Assembly (NCBI GenBank): GCA_035442025.1
Contig: DAORPQ010000062.1
Location: 1-20,457, forward strand
Reading direction: 5' to 3'
Length of the DNA stretch: 20,457 nt
Source of the DNA: Competibacter_A sp003527885
Lineage (GTDB): Bacteria > Pseudomonadota > Gammaproteobacteria > Competibacterales > Competibacteraceae
Below are positions 6,574-14,384 of this stretch, piece after piece. A program made the position numbers and the translations under genes. The notes beneath the pieces were generated by a model that was given only the letters and a program-made list of their open reading frames with translations, ran no database searches and was not told the DNA's origin. Positions within the stretch are counted from its first letter, which is position 1. Each line of letters opens with the position of its first letter.

Positions 6574-8949
6574 TCAGTAAGTCAAGCCGAAACCAAACGG
6601 ATACAACGTATCCTTCTCCGGGTAACCCGGAGTGTCCGGCTGGTTGTCGATCACCGCCTGGAGGTTGTTGGCCAAGGCGAACGGCATTCTGCCCTGGGGC
6701 TTGAATTTGCCGCTCAACACATCCAAAAGCGCGGTATCGCTGACGCCGAAGCCGGCCACGATGGCTCCCGCGTTCTTCAGGCCGCTGGCGTCGTCCAGCA
6801 CGAAAGCGTGGCGGAAATAAATGTGCAGGATGGTGTTTTGCGGCCCCACCTCGTTCATGACCGCCCGGATGTCCGCCAGCGACGGTTTGATTTGCCAGGA
6901 CTGCGAGACCGCCATCGCCGTGAACGACAGGTTGTTGGCCTCCCACGGGAACACGCCGCCAAAAATCAAGCCGTTATCCAAACAGGTTTTTTCGGCATCG
7001 GCGTAGGCGGCGGTCGCGACGCAGCGATCCTCGGAACCGTAGGGCTGGTTGTACGGCTGGCCGGCTTTGATCGGCTTGAGGTGGCTGGAGTTGAGGCCCG
7101 TGGCCGGATCGTCGCTCTTGTAGGTGCCGGCGACGGTTCGGTTAACCAAGGCCGTGACCGAAATCAGCGCGTAATCGTGACCTGAGGCCACCGGTCTGAC
7201 GCCGCCGACGGCCGCGTTGCCATCGGTCACCGCGTAGCCGTACTTCTCGACGTTGGCCTTGGTGAAGTCGCCCATGATGTAGACCTTGGCCCCCGCCTTC
7301 AGCGGCAATACCTTGGCGTCGGCGGCGGTCCCCTGATTTTGCAATAAAACAATGGATTTGCGCTGGACGTCCAGGCCTGCGGCGCGGTGGGCGTCGCTGC
7401 CGATAATCCCGGCGGCCTTGGTGGCGTCGACGTACGGGTTTTCGAAGAGGCCGAGCTGGAATTGTTCCTTCAACAAACGTTTCACCGCCTCGTCCAGACG
7501 AGCTTGGCTAACCAATCCAGAGTTGACCAGATCGACGATGGTTTGCTTGTTGTGGAAGCCCGATAACACTTCCGTGCCGCCGTTGATGGCGGTGGCGACC
7601 CGCTCCGGGACGGTCTTGTTTTCCAGGCCCCAAGCGCGGTCGTTGATGATGCCGGTGTCGGAGTTCACGTAGCCCCGAAAGCCGAGCTGGCCGCGCAACA
7701 GGCCGGTGACAATTTGCTGCGAGAAGGCAAAGCCGACCGGATCGTAGGTGACGCCCTCGTAGGTGACGTTAACCGGTACACCGTAGTACGGCATGATCGC
7801 GGACACGCCGGCGTCGATGGCGGCCTTGAAGGGTTTGAGGTGATAAGCGAAGTTGCCGCCGGGATACACTTGCTCCTTGCCGTGCGCGTAATGCGGGTCG
7901 AACCCCAGTTCCTGCGGCCCGCCGCCGGGGAAATGCTTGACGGTCAGCGCCACCGCGCTGTCTTGGGTCACCGAGGTGCCGTCCTTGATCTTCTTGCCTT
8001 GCAGGGTCTGAACCAACGTTTTGAGGATGTTCGCGCCGAGATCGGCGTCCTGGGTGAAAGTCTCGTGCACGCGGTACCAGCGCGGCTCGGTGGACAGGTC
8101 GGCCATGTAGCCGTACATGCCGCGCAGCCCGATGGATTTCCACTCCGCCCCCATAACCCCGGCGAACTGCTTGACCACTTCCATGTCGCCCGCAATCAGT
8201 GGCTTGCCGGGCTTGACCGATTGCACGCCCAGCGCGGCGGCGGCGATGCCGGCTTCCTTCGGGAACGCGGTGAAAGCGCCGGCGGCTTCGTTGATACCCG
8301 CGCGGGCGTCGGGATCGATGTGGTTGCGGGCGTTGGATTTGAACACGGCGGGGATGCCCAAGCGCGTCGCTTCCCGCATTTCTTGGATCGTGTTAGTCCA
8401 GGTCGCCGCTTCCAGCGGCGAGATTTGCGCCCCGGAAAAGCCGGTGGCCGGTTTGCCGTCCGGCGTGGCGGTCACCGGGTTGCGAAAGATGAAACGGGAC
8501 ATCAACTGGTTGTTGATGTAATCGGTGGCGTTGGTGGTGGCGCCGGTCCCGATTTTGCCGCCCACCTCGGCATTGAGGGTGTCGATCAACATCATGCCCG
8601 CCTTTTCCTCCAGCGTCATCCGCGACAGCAGGTCGTTGCTGCGCCCATCGACCGACAAGCGCCAGTCCTCGTAGGGGTCGAGCTTGCCGTTGCCGTTCGA
8701 ATCCTTGAATTTCAGGCGTTTGACGGTTAAAACGGGCTTGACGCGGGCACCGATCTCCGGTCTTTTCGCCGACCGTTGGAGGTTTTCCGGTTGAGGCGTC
8801 AACCCCTCCTGGGCGTGCGCGCCACCGCCCGGTTGCACGCCCGCCAGCGCCAGGCCGACGGTGATCGCCAGGGCCGACTTTTTGGGAAAGGCCGGCGCGG
8901 CCGGGAGAGAGACGGTGGGGGTTTGAGAGACATGCCGGTTTTTTTTCAT
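6574..8949 (-). CDS. Secreted glycoside hydrolase family 3 (beta-glucosidase-like)
   Basis: The 791-residue protein should hydrolyse beta-linked glucosides or related oligosaccharides outside the cytoplasmic membrane. It begins with a long Sec-type signal peptide (basic start, second KK at 23-24, hydrophobic 25-39, likely cleavage after AHA at 46). A textbook 12-residue EF-hand loop (Asp83, Asn85, Asn87, Lys89, Asp91, Glu94) precedes DWRLS, a feature of one GH3 subgroup. The GH3 N-terminal barrel carries KHFPGGGP (Lys338-His339) and the likely nucleophile Asp431 in GYVNSDTGI. The GH3 C-terminal domain runs to the terminal YPFGFGLTY, with no fibronectin III domain after it. The ATG overlaps the pta stop as ATGA, with AAAGGA upstream, so it is translationally coupled to pta. 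An open frame continues upstream to 10092, but that is a shadow of pta. The exact substrate is unknown; its place at the end of a uronate operon suggests release of uronate-containing oligosaccharides, which is inference. Confidence 0.88.
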   Translation of the reverse strand: MKKNRHVSQTPTVSLPAAPAFPKKSALAITVGLALAGVQPGGGAHAQEGLTPQPENLQRSAKRPEIGARVKPVLTVKRLKFKDSNGNGKLDPYEDWRLSVDGRSNDLLSRMTLEEKAGMMLIDTLNAEVGGKIGTGATTNATDYINNQLMSRFIFRNPVTATPDGKPATGFSGAQISPLEAATWTNTIQEMREATRLGIPAVFKSNARNHIDPDARAGINEAAGAFTAFPKEAGIAAAALGVQSVKPGKPLIAGDMEVVKQFAGVMGAEWKSIGLRGMYGYMADLSTEPRWYRVHETFTQDADLGANILKTLVQTLQGKKIKDGTSVTQDSAVALTVKHFPGGGPQELGFDPHYAHGKEQVYPGGNFAYHLKPFKAAIDAGVSAIMPYYGVPVNVTYEGVTYDPVGFAFSQQIVTGLLRGQLGFRGYVNSDTGIINDRAWGLENKTVPERVATAINGGTEVLSGFHNKQTIVDLVNSGLVSQARLDEAVKRLLKEQFQLGLFENPYVDATKAAGIIGSDAHRAAGLDVQRKSIVLLQNQGTAADAKVLPLKAGAKVYIMGDFTKANVEKYGYAVTDGNAAVGGVRPVASGHDYALISVTALVNRTVAGTYKSDDPATGLNSSHLKPIKAGQPYNQPYGSEDRCVATAAYADAEKTCLDNGLIFGGVFPWEANNLSFTAMAVSQSWQIKPSLADIRAVMNEVGPQNTILHIYFRHAFVLDDASGLKNAGAIVAGFGVSDTALLDVLSGKFKPQGRMPFALANNLQAVIDNQPDTPGYPEKDTLYPFGFGLTY

Positions 8950-11099
8950 GGGGTCTGTCCTTTGGTCGCATGGGTTGACCGCTGCGTCGTATGACCGGGG
9001 CGGTTGTTGAAACGGAGAAAGCCGTCTGGTGCCCGCGCGGGGTGTTCCTCCACTAAGGCTTGGCGGGCGTGAGCCTGAATGGCGGTCAGGGCGATGGTGA
9101 ATACGATGTCGTCCACCAGCGCGCCACGAGAAAGGTCGTTCACCGGCTTGTTCAGGCCTTGCAGCATCGGGCCGAGCGAAATCACGTTGGCGCTGCGTTG
9201 TACCGCCTTGTAGGTAGTGTTGCCGGTGTTGAGGTCGGGAAACACGAACACCGTGGCCTGGCCGGCGATCTTGGAGCCCGGCGCTTTTTGCTGGCCGACT
9301 TCGAGCACGGAGGCGGCGTCGTACTGCAGCGGGCCGTCGATGAGCAGATCGGGCGCTTTGGCCTTGGCCAGTTCGGTCGCTTGGCGTACCTTCTCGACAC
9401 TGGCCCCGGACCCCGAGCTGCCGGTGGAATAACTGATCATGGCCACGCGGGGTTCGATGCCGAATGCCGCCGCGCTGGCGGCGCTTTGGACGGCGATCTC
9501 GGCCAATTCGGTGGGGCTGGGATCGGGGTTGATGGCGCAATCGCCGTAGACCAGCACCTGATCGGGCATCAACATGAAAAACACCGAGGACACGACCGAT
9601 GACCCCGGTTCGGTCTTGATGAGTTGCAAGGCGGGCCGTACCGTGTTGGCGGTGGTGTGGACCGCCCCGGAGACCAGCCCATCCACCGCATCCAGCGCCA
9701 GCATCATGGTGCCGAGCACGACCGTATCCTGGAGTTGGTCGCGCGCTTGGGCAGGGGTGAGACCCTTGCTCCGGCGTAGCTCGACCAAAGGTTCCACATA
9801 CTGTTCGCGCACCGTGTCGGGCTCGACGATTTCCAAGCCGGGCGGCAGCGTGACGCCCTGGGCGGCGGCGGCGGCTTGAACGGCGGCCCGCTTGCCGAGC
9901 AGCACGCAACGGGCGATCCCCTTTTCCGTGCAAATGACGGCGGCCCGGAGGGTGCGCGGTTCGTCGCCTTCCGGCAGCACGATGCGCTGGTTGGCGGCGC
10001 GCGCTTTCTGGATCAGCCGGTAGCGGAAAGCGGGTGGCGACATCTGGGTGGAGGCGGGCATCCTGACATGATCGTTGAGCGCGCTGGCCCAAAGCTGGTC
10101 CGCCACGCTATCCAACACCGCGTTCATCCGCGCGGCGTCGTCGGCGGGAACCGCGCCCGGAATACTCTGGATGCCGGTGGTGGTCAGGAAACTGTCGGTG
10201 GACACGCTGAGAATGGGCAGGCCGCTCTCGAAAGCCTTCGAGGCCAGCTTGCGCACCCGCGAATCGATTTCCGAACCGTGCGTCAGCATCAGGCCGGCCA
10301 GTTGCACGCCGTTGCTGGCCGCCAGCGCGGTGGCGAGCATCACGTCATCGCGGTCGCCCGCCACCATGATCAGGGCGCCGGGGGTGAGACGATGGATCAT
10401 CTCGGCGGCGGAGCGGGCGGTGATGACGGTTTCCAGCACCCGGCGGGTGGCGATTTCGCCTTCGACCAGCACGCGGGCGTTCAGGTGGCGCGCCACATCC
10501 AGCGTGCGCGGCGCCAGCAGCGCCGGATTGTAAGGCACCACCCCCCACAGCGTGATGTCATCCAGCGCCTCGCGGGCGGATTCGATATCGAACGAGGGTG
10601 GGGCCTTGTTGATGATGGCGCCGGCAATGTGGCAACCGACCTTGCTCATCCGCGACGCCATGTGTTTGATCTCCTCCAGCGCGTTGCCATGCTTGGCGCT
10701 GGCGACCAGAACGATTTCGGCTTTCAGGCTGCGGGCGATCTCGGCGTTCAGGCGCGGGGTGAAAGGGTACAGGGCGTCGGTATGCATCCCTTCGGCCACC
10801 AGTACCTGGCCGTCGCCGACCGCGTTGAGACACAAGCTGACGACCTCCTCCAGCAGTTCCGGCTCCCGGCCGGCCGTCAGCCGGTCGTCGGCCTGAGCGA
10901 TGGGGATCGGATTGGGCGCTTCAATGTGGCAAATCGCGCGGGCGAAGTGGGTCGAACGCTCGCTGGGGGTATCGTCCTGCGCCACCGGCTTGACGAAGCC
11001 GACCCGGAAACCTTGATGCTGGAGAGCGCGGACCAAGCCGAGCGCGACCGAGGTCAAGCCAACGTTCTGGCGAGTGGGAATGAGATAGAAAATCTGCAT
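8946..11099 (-). CDS. pta: Phosphate acetyltransferase, long form
   Basis: The 717-residue enzyme interconverts acetyl-CoA plus phosphate and acetyl phosphate plus CoA in the cytoplasm. It has the three-part long form known from E. coli Pta (714 residues): an N-terminal P-loop-like domain (IPTRQNVGLTSVALG, residues 7-21), a DRTGG regulatory domain in the middle, and the catalytic PTA domain from about residue 370. The catalytic domain shows SYSTGSSGSG at 556-565, DGPLQYDAA, FPDLNTGNTTYKAVQR and GLNKPVNDLSRGA, all near-identical to E. coli. About 40 residues beyond the usual end (after IALTAIQ) form an unconserved polar tail. The gene lies 48 bases after the YhcH-family gene and overlaps the GH3 start by four bases. 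No Shine-Dalgarno is obvious. No acetate kinase gene is present in the window, which is unusual because pta and ackA normally sit together. Confidence 0.95.
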   Translation of the reverse strand: MQIFYLIPTRQNVGLTSVALGLVRALQHQGFRVGFVKPVAQDDTPSERSTHFARAICHIEAPNPIPIAQADDRLTAGREPELLEEVVSLCLNAVGDGQVLVAEGMHTDALYPFTPRLNAEIARSLKAEIVLVASAKHGNALEEIKHMASRMSKVGCHIAGAIINKAPPSFDIESAREALDDITLWGVVPYNPALLAPRTLDVARHLNARVLVEGEIATRRVLETVITARSAAEMIHRLTPGALIMVAGDRDDVMLATALAASNGVQLAGLMLTHGSEIDSRVRKLASKAFESGLPILSVSTDSFLTTTGIQSIPGAVPADDAARMNAVLDSVADQLWASALNDHVRMPASTQMSPPAFRYRLIQKARAANQRIVLPEGDEPRTLRAAVICTEKGIARCVLLGKRAAVQAAAAAQGVTLPPGLEIVEPDTVREQYVEPLVELRRSKGLTPAQARDQLQDTVVLGTMMLALDAVDGLVSGAVHTTANTVRPALQLIKTEPGSSVVSSVFFMLMPDQVLVYGDCAINPDPSPTELAEIAVQSAASAAAFGIEPRVAMISYSTGSSGSGASVEKVRQATELAKAKAPDLLIDGPLQYDAASVLEVGQQKAPGSKIAGQATVFVFPDLNTGNTTYKAVQRSANVISLGPMLQGLNKPVNDLSRGALVDDIVFTIALTAIQAHARQALVEEHPARAPDGFLRFNNRPGHTTQRSTHATKGQTP

Positions 11100-11147
11100 G
11101 GTCGTAACCGGGAGCCTGAAAAATGAAACTGTAAAAACCGGCGGCGC

Positions 11148-11594
11148 TCAGACCGCGATTTTGAACACGATCTTGCGCACCAAGCCGGATCGGTCGGCTT
11201 GCAGGCCCGGCATGTGGGCATCTTCCGGCCACAGCAGCATGAAACAGCCTTCGGTCAGGGTCAGGAAATCGCCATCCCCGTGCAGCACCGAGAGGTCGCG
11301 GCTTTCATCGTGCGAGTCCAGCGTCATGCGGTGCAGCGGGGCGTAGCCGATCCGCTCGGTTCCCGCCACGATGAACTGCAAGTCGATATAGCGCCGGTGC
11401 GCTTCCCAAAACCCCTCGCTTTGGGGTTTGGTGTCATAGCCTTGCACCAGCGCGAACAAGCTATCGCCCGCCAGGTCATGGCGACCGTTGGCCAGGGCAT
11501 CAAGGTTCTGGCTGCGCAGGAAATCAAGCGCCTGCTTGAACAGCGGCCCCAGCGCGGCATAGCGTTCGGCGTTGGCGATATGATCGGCAATCAT
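11148..11594 (-). CDS. YhcH/YjgK/YiaL family protein (DUF386), possible sugar anomerase
   Basis: The 148-residue cupin-like protein belongs to the YhcH/YjgK/YiaL family (E. coli members about 150 residues). The conserved block FWEAHRRYIDLQFIVAGTE at 62-80 supplies Glu64 and His66, and LLWPEDAHMPG at 120-130 supplies His127; these are the usual putative metal or sugar ligands. The start at 11594 (MIADHIANAE) is preceded by AGGAGA; the longer open frame is a shadow of the mutarotase gene. E. coli YhcH (NanQ) has been reported to act as a sialic acid anomerase, and YiaL is encoded beside the YiaMNO TRAP transporter for a sugar acid. The place here, downstream of a TRAP transporter and 25 bases after a mutarotase, fits a helper that speeds anomer or ring conversion of a sugar acid intermediate. 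The function is inferred from family and context. Confidence 0.88.
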   Translation of the reverse strand: MIADHIANAERYAALGPLFKQALDFLRSQNLDALANGRHDLAGDSLFALVQGYDTKPQSEGFWEAHRRYIDLQFIVAGTERIGYAPLHRMTLDSHDESRDLSVLHGDGDFLTLTEGCFMLLWPEDAHMPGLQADRSGLVRKIVFKIAV

Positions 11595-11619
11595 AGCGAT
11601 CTCCTGAGCAGCGGCGGGA

Positions 11620-12480
11620 TCAGGCCAGCAAGGTTTGCGAACCCTGCCAGCGTTCGCCGGGGGCAAGCTGGATCGGGTTGGCGATAGCAGCCGCTTCGAC
11701 GCAGACGAAACGCCGGTAGTCGTCCGGTTCCAGATCAGAAAAGGTTGCGCATTTGGCAGCCGCCGGATTCCAGACCACCGCATCCGGGAAGCCAGCGGCT
11801 TGAATCCGGGTCGTCCGGGTCGGTTCGATCAGCCGCAATTCGGCGGGCGCATCGAAGTAAATGCGGTTGACTTCACCGTCGAAACCGAGACGCGGCGTGT
11901 CCTGCCGGTGATCGGTCCAGCCTGCCGCCGCGTCCCGGTACCGCAAGCCTGCCAGATTCTCGACCGAAGCGGCGACCAAGTCGGTGACGGCGAAATAGGT
12001 GTGAAACCCGCTGGTGAAGGAAAACGCTTCGGTACCGGTATTGGTCACGGCTAACGTCACCGCCAGTTGCGTGCCACCGACCGCGACCGTCAGTTCGGCT
12101 TGGAAGGGATTCGCCCAAAGTCGCCAGCGGTCATCGGTATCGCCCAGGCGCAAGAGTGCCCGCGCTCCCGCGCCGACGAGTTCCGCGCTGACCAACTCCC
12201 ACGCCATCAGCCGCGCCAGCCCGTGCAAGGGCAACGGCCCCATCATGCCGAACTGCGGGAAGACCACCGGAATGCCGCCGCGAATCGGTGCACCGGCGCT
12301 GAATTGCGACCGGCGACTCAAAAAGAGCCGTTCCGAGCCACTAGCGGGAATCCACGAGGTCACCTGTGCGCCGTGCAGATAAATTTCGGCGCGTGCGCCG
12401 TCCGGCGCGACCAGCACCTGTTTAAGTAGATTGCCAGCGCCCGGAACGAGGCTGGAGAAAGAATCTGGCGGAGGGTTCAA
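11620..12480 (-). CDS. D-hexose-6-phosphate mutarotase (YeaD family, aldose 1-epimerase fold)
   Basis: The 286-residue protein is a cytoplasmic galactose-mutarotase-like enzyme of the YeaD / yeast YMR099C group, which interconverts anomers of hexose 6-phosphates. It shows the family blocks GGIPVVFPQFG, LHGLARLMAWE, GFHTYFAV (catalytic His160) and FVCVEAAAI (catalytic Glu262). The third active-site position, Asp203 in the yeast protein, corresponds to Asn205 here (VNRIY). The start is a TTG at 12480: AGGAGA lies 5 bases before it, no in-frame ATG fits, and MNPPPDSFSSLVPG begins at the normal distance from the first family block. It follows the KDG kinase gene by 69 bases and precedes the YhcH-family gene by 25. 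In this operon it might act on a phosphorylated sugar or sugar acid, but the actual substrate cannot be read from sequence. Confidence 0.9.
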   Translation of the reverse strand: MNPPPDSFSSLVPGAGNLLKQVLVAPDGARAEIYLHGAQVTSWIPASGSERLFLSRRSQFSAGAPIRGGIPVVFPQFGMMGPLPLHGLARLMAWELVSAELVGAGARALLRLGDTDDRWRLWANPFQAELTVAVGGTQLAVTLAVTNTGTEAFSFTSGFHTYFAVTDLVAASVENLAGLRYRDAAAGWTDHRQDTPRLGFDGEVNRIYFDAPAELRLIEPTRTTRIQAAGFPDAVVWNPAAAKCATFSDLEPDDYRRFVCVEAAAIANPIQLAPGERWQGSQTLLA

Positions 12481-12485
12481 AAGTG

Positions 12486-12491
12486 TCTCCT
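12486..12491 (-). promoter_or_regulatory. Ribosome-binding site that fixes the TTG start of the mutarotase
   Basis: On the - strand AGGAGA is followed after five bases by TTG. This is the best Shine-Dalgarno near the gene and the only well-placed start, so the TTG is preferred over downstream codons. Confidence 0.75.
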
Positions 12492-12520
12492 GTTGTGCGG
12501 AGCGAGATCGTAAGGTGAAA

Positions 12521-12540
12521 GGGCGACCACTTGGCCGCCC
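12521..12540 (-). terminator. Small intra-operon hairpin after the KDG kinase gene
   Basis: An 8-bp stem (12521-12528 with 12533-12540, one G-T wobble) with a 4-base loop lies 9 bases after the kinase stop. Only three T follow on the - strand, so it is at most a weak terminator or attenuator, or an RNA stabiliser. Confidence 0.35.
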
Positions 12541-12549
12541 CAGGAAGTT

Positions 12550-13650
12550 TCAGCGAATCACGCGCGCGCCTTTACCTTTCATCGCCGCTTCCACTTCCTC
12601 GACCCGCACCATCGAGGTATCGCCCGGCGTGGTCATCGCCAGCGCGCCGTGGGCCGCGCCGTACTCGACTGCCGCTTGTGGGCCTTTGCCTTCCAAAAAG
12701 CCGTAAGCCAAGCCGGAGGCAAAGCCGTCGCCGCCGCCTACCCGGTCATAGATTTCCAGGTTGTCGCGCTTCACCGACTCGTAAATTTTGCCGTCGTACC
12801 AGAGGATGGCGGCCCAGTCGTTGACGGTGGCGGTCTTGGCGTTGCGCAGCGTGGTGGCGGCAACCTTGAAGTTGGGATAGTCCTTCACCGCGCTCTTGAT
12901 CATGTTGGCGAAGGATTCAGTCTGGATGTTGGTCAGGTGCTCGTCGGCCCCTTCCACCGCGAAGCCCAGACAGGCGGTGAAATCCTCCTCGTTGCCGATC
13001 ATCACATCGACGTATTTGGCGATTGCGCGGTTGATCTTCTGCGCGCCGGCCTTGCCGCCCTGGCTCTTCCACAGCGAGGCCCGGAAGTTCAGATCGTAGG
13101 CGACCACCGTGCCGTATTTCTTGGCGACCTGCACCGCTTCCAGCACGGCTTCGGCGGTGTTGGAGGCCAGCGCGGCGAAGATGCCGCCGGTCTGGAACCA
13201 GCGCACGCCTTCCTCGCCGAACAGCTTTTCCCAGTTCACTTCGCCGGGGCGGATTTGCGAGGCCGCCGAATGGCCCCGGTCGGAACAGCCCAGCGCCGGG
13301 CGGATGCCGAAGCCTTTTTCGGTGAAATTCAGGCCGACGCGGGTGTTGCGGCCCAGTCCGTCGAAATCGCGCCAGATGACGTGCGACATATCCACGCCGC
13401 CCTGCATGATGAAATCTTCCACCAGCCAGCCCAGATCATTTTTGGGCAGCGCGGTGACCACGGCGGCGCGCTTGCCCCAGCACTTGCGCATGGCGCGGGC
13501 GACGTTGTATTCGCCGCCGCCTTCCCAGACTTGGAACGTGCGGGCGTTGCGGACGCGGCCGAAACCGGGGTCGAAGCGCAGCATCACTTCCCCGAATGAC
13601 GCGCAATCCCATTTCGTTTCAGCGGCGGGCTTGATAACTAATTCGGCCAT
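12550..13650 (-). CDS. kdgK: 2-dehydro-3-deoxygluconate (KDG) kinase, PfkB family
   Basis: The 366-residue kinase is predicted to phosphorylate 2-keto-3-deoxygluconate with ATP to KDPG in the cytoplasm. It has the PfkB/ribokinase fold: an N-terminal substrate site (FGEVMLRFDPG, then GGGEYNVA), VAYDLNFRASLW in the middle, and the ATP/anion-hole motif VGGGDGFASGLAYG with the catalytic base Asp308. The family motif is more often GAGD; GGGD occurs in this longer KDG-kinase subgroup. The protein is longer than E. coli KdgK (309 residues). ATG 13650 has AGAGGA 8 bases upstream. The adjacent KDPG aldolase gene, 58 bases before it, uses its product, which makes KDG much more likely than fructose or another sugar as substrate. 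Confidence 0.88.
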   Translation of the reverse strand: MAELVIKPAAETKWDCASFGEVMLRFDPGFGRVRNARTFQVWEGGGEYNVARAMRKCWGKRAAVVTALPKNDLGWLVEDFIMQGGVDMSHVIWRDFDGLGRNTRVGLNFTEKGFGIRPALGCSDRGHSAASQIRPGEVNWEKLFGEEGVRWFQTGGIFAALASNTAEAVLEAVQVAKKYGTVVAYDLNFRASLWKSQGGKAGAQKINRAIAKYVDVMIGNEEDFTACLGFAVEGADEHLTNIQTESFANMIKSAVKDYPNFKVAATTLRNAKTATVNDWAAILWYDGKIYESVKRDNLEIYDRVGGGDGFASGLAYGFLEGKGPQAAVEYGAAHGALAMTTPGDTSMVRVEEVEAAMKGKGARVIR

Positions 13651-13671
13651 TTTTTATTCCTCTGATCTTGG

Positions 13672-13706
13672 CTCCCCACTGGGAAAGAGGTTAGGGGTGA
13701 GGGTGC
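13672..13706. repeat. Degenerate intergenic repeat, copy B
   Basis: The gap between the aldolase and kinase genes contains a CTCCCC ... GAGGTTAGGGGTGAGGG segment. Its second half closely matches the repeat at 17509-17528 (GAGGGGTTGGGGGTGAGGGG). Its own palindrome is eroded to about 4 bp. It looks like a decayed copy of the same non-coding repeat family. Confidence 0.5.
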
Positions 13707-13708
13707 AT

Positions 13709-14335
13709 TCAGCGCGGCTCCAGGGCGCTCGCCTCTTTCGCCAGCGCGGTGATCTTGCCCCAATCACCCGCCACCATCGCCGCTTTGGGCGCCAGCCACG
13801 AGCCGCCGACGCAGGCGACGTTCGGCAGCGCCAGAAAGTCCGGCGCGTTCTCCACCGACACGCCGCCGGTCGGACAGAACATCACGTCGGGGAACGGTCC
13901 GCCCAGCGCTTTCAACATGCCGATGCCGCCCGCCTGCTGGGCCGGGAACAGTTTCAGTTGCTGGAACCCCGCCAACCGGGCGGCGATCACGTCCGAAGGC
14001 GTCATCACACCGGGCAGCAGAGGTAGGCCGGTCTGGTGAGCGGCTTCGATCATGCTTGGCGTCAGGCCGGGACTGACCCCAAAACGCGCACCGGCCTCCA
14101 GCGCCTTGGCGAATTCTTCCGGGCGGGTCAGGGTGCCGACGCCGACGATGGCGTCCGGCACCTCGCGGGCGATAGCGCGGATCGAATCCAGGCCCACCGC
14201 CGTGCGCAAGGTCACTTCCAGCACCCGCACCCCACCGGCGACCAGCGCTTTAGCCAGCGGCACCGCGTGGGCTAAATCTTCGATGGCGATCACCGGAATC
14301 ACCGGGCCGGTACGCATCACGTCCAGTACGTTCAT
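13709..14335 (-). CDS. eda: 2-dehydro-3-deoxy-6-phosphogluconate (KDPG) aldolase
   Basis: The 208-residue class I aldolase splits KDPG into pyruvate and glyceraldehyde-3-phosphate in the cytoplasm. The Schiff-base lysine is Lys128 in QQLKLFPA, and the general acid/base Glu40 and phosphate/pyruvate-site Arg44 lie in LEVTLRT; these match Lys133, Glu45 and Arg49 of E. coli Eda. VGVGTLTRPEE, GVSPG and PTGGV complete the barrel. The length is normal for the family. ATG 14335 has a purine-rich AGAGAG at suitable distance. It lies 49 bases after uxaA and 58 before the KDG kinase gene, placing the aldolase and the kinase that supplies it side by side. It could also serve the Entner-Doudoroff pathway, but the context points to uronate catabolism. 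Confidence 0.95.
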   Translation of the reverse strand: MNVLDVMRTGPVIPVIAIEDLAHAVPLAKALVAGGVRVLEVTLRTAVGLDSIRAIAREVPDAIVGVGTLTRPEEFAKALEAGARFGVSPGLTPSMIEAAHQTGLPLLPGVMTPSDVIAARLAGFQQLKLFPAQQAGGIGMLKALGGPFPDVMFCPTGGVSVENAPDFLALPNVACVGGSWLAPKAAMVAGDWGKITALAKEASALEPR

Positions 14336-14384
14336 GGAGGGCTCTCTTTGGATTTTTAAGTGAAAATCGGGGTTTGCGGGCTGA

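Noticed and set aside
8950..10092. N-terminal extension of the GH3 frame by about 380 codons to 10092
   Set aside because: It overlaps the conserved catalytic part of pta in another frame and is Arg/Pro-rich. GH3 has a good ribosome-binding site and signal peptide at 8949.
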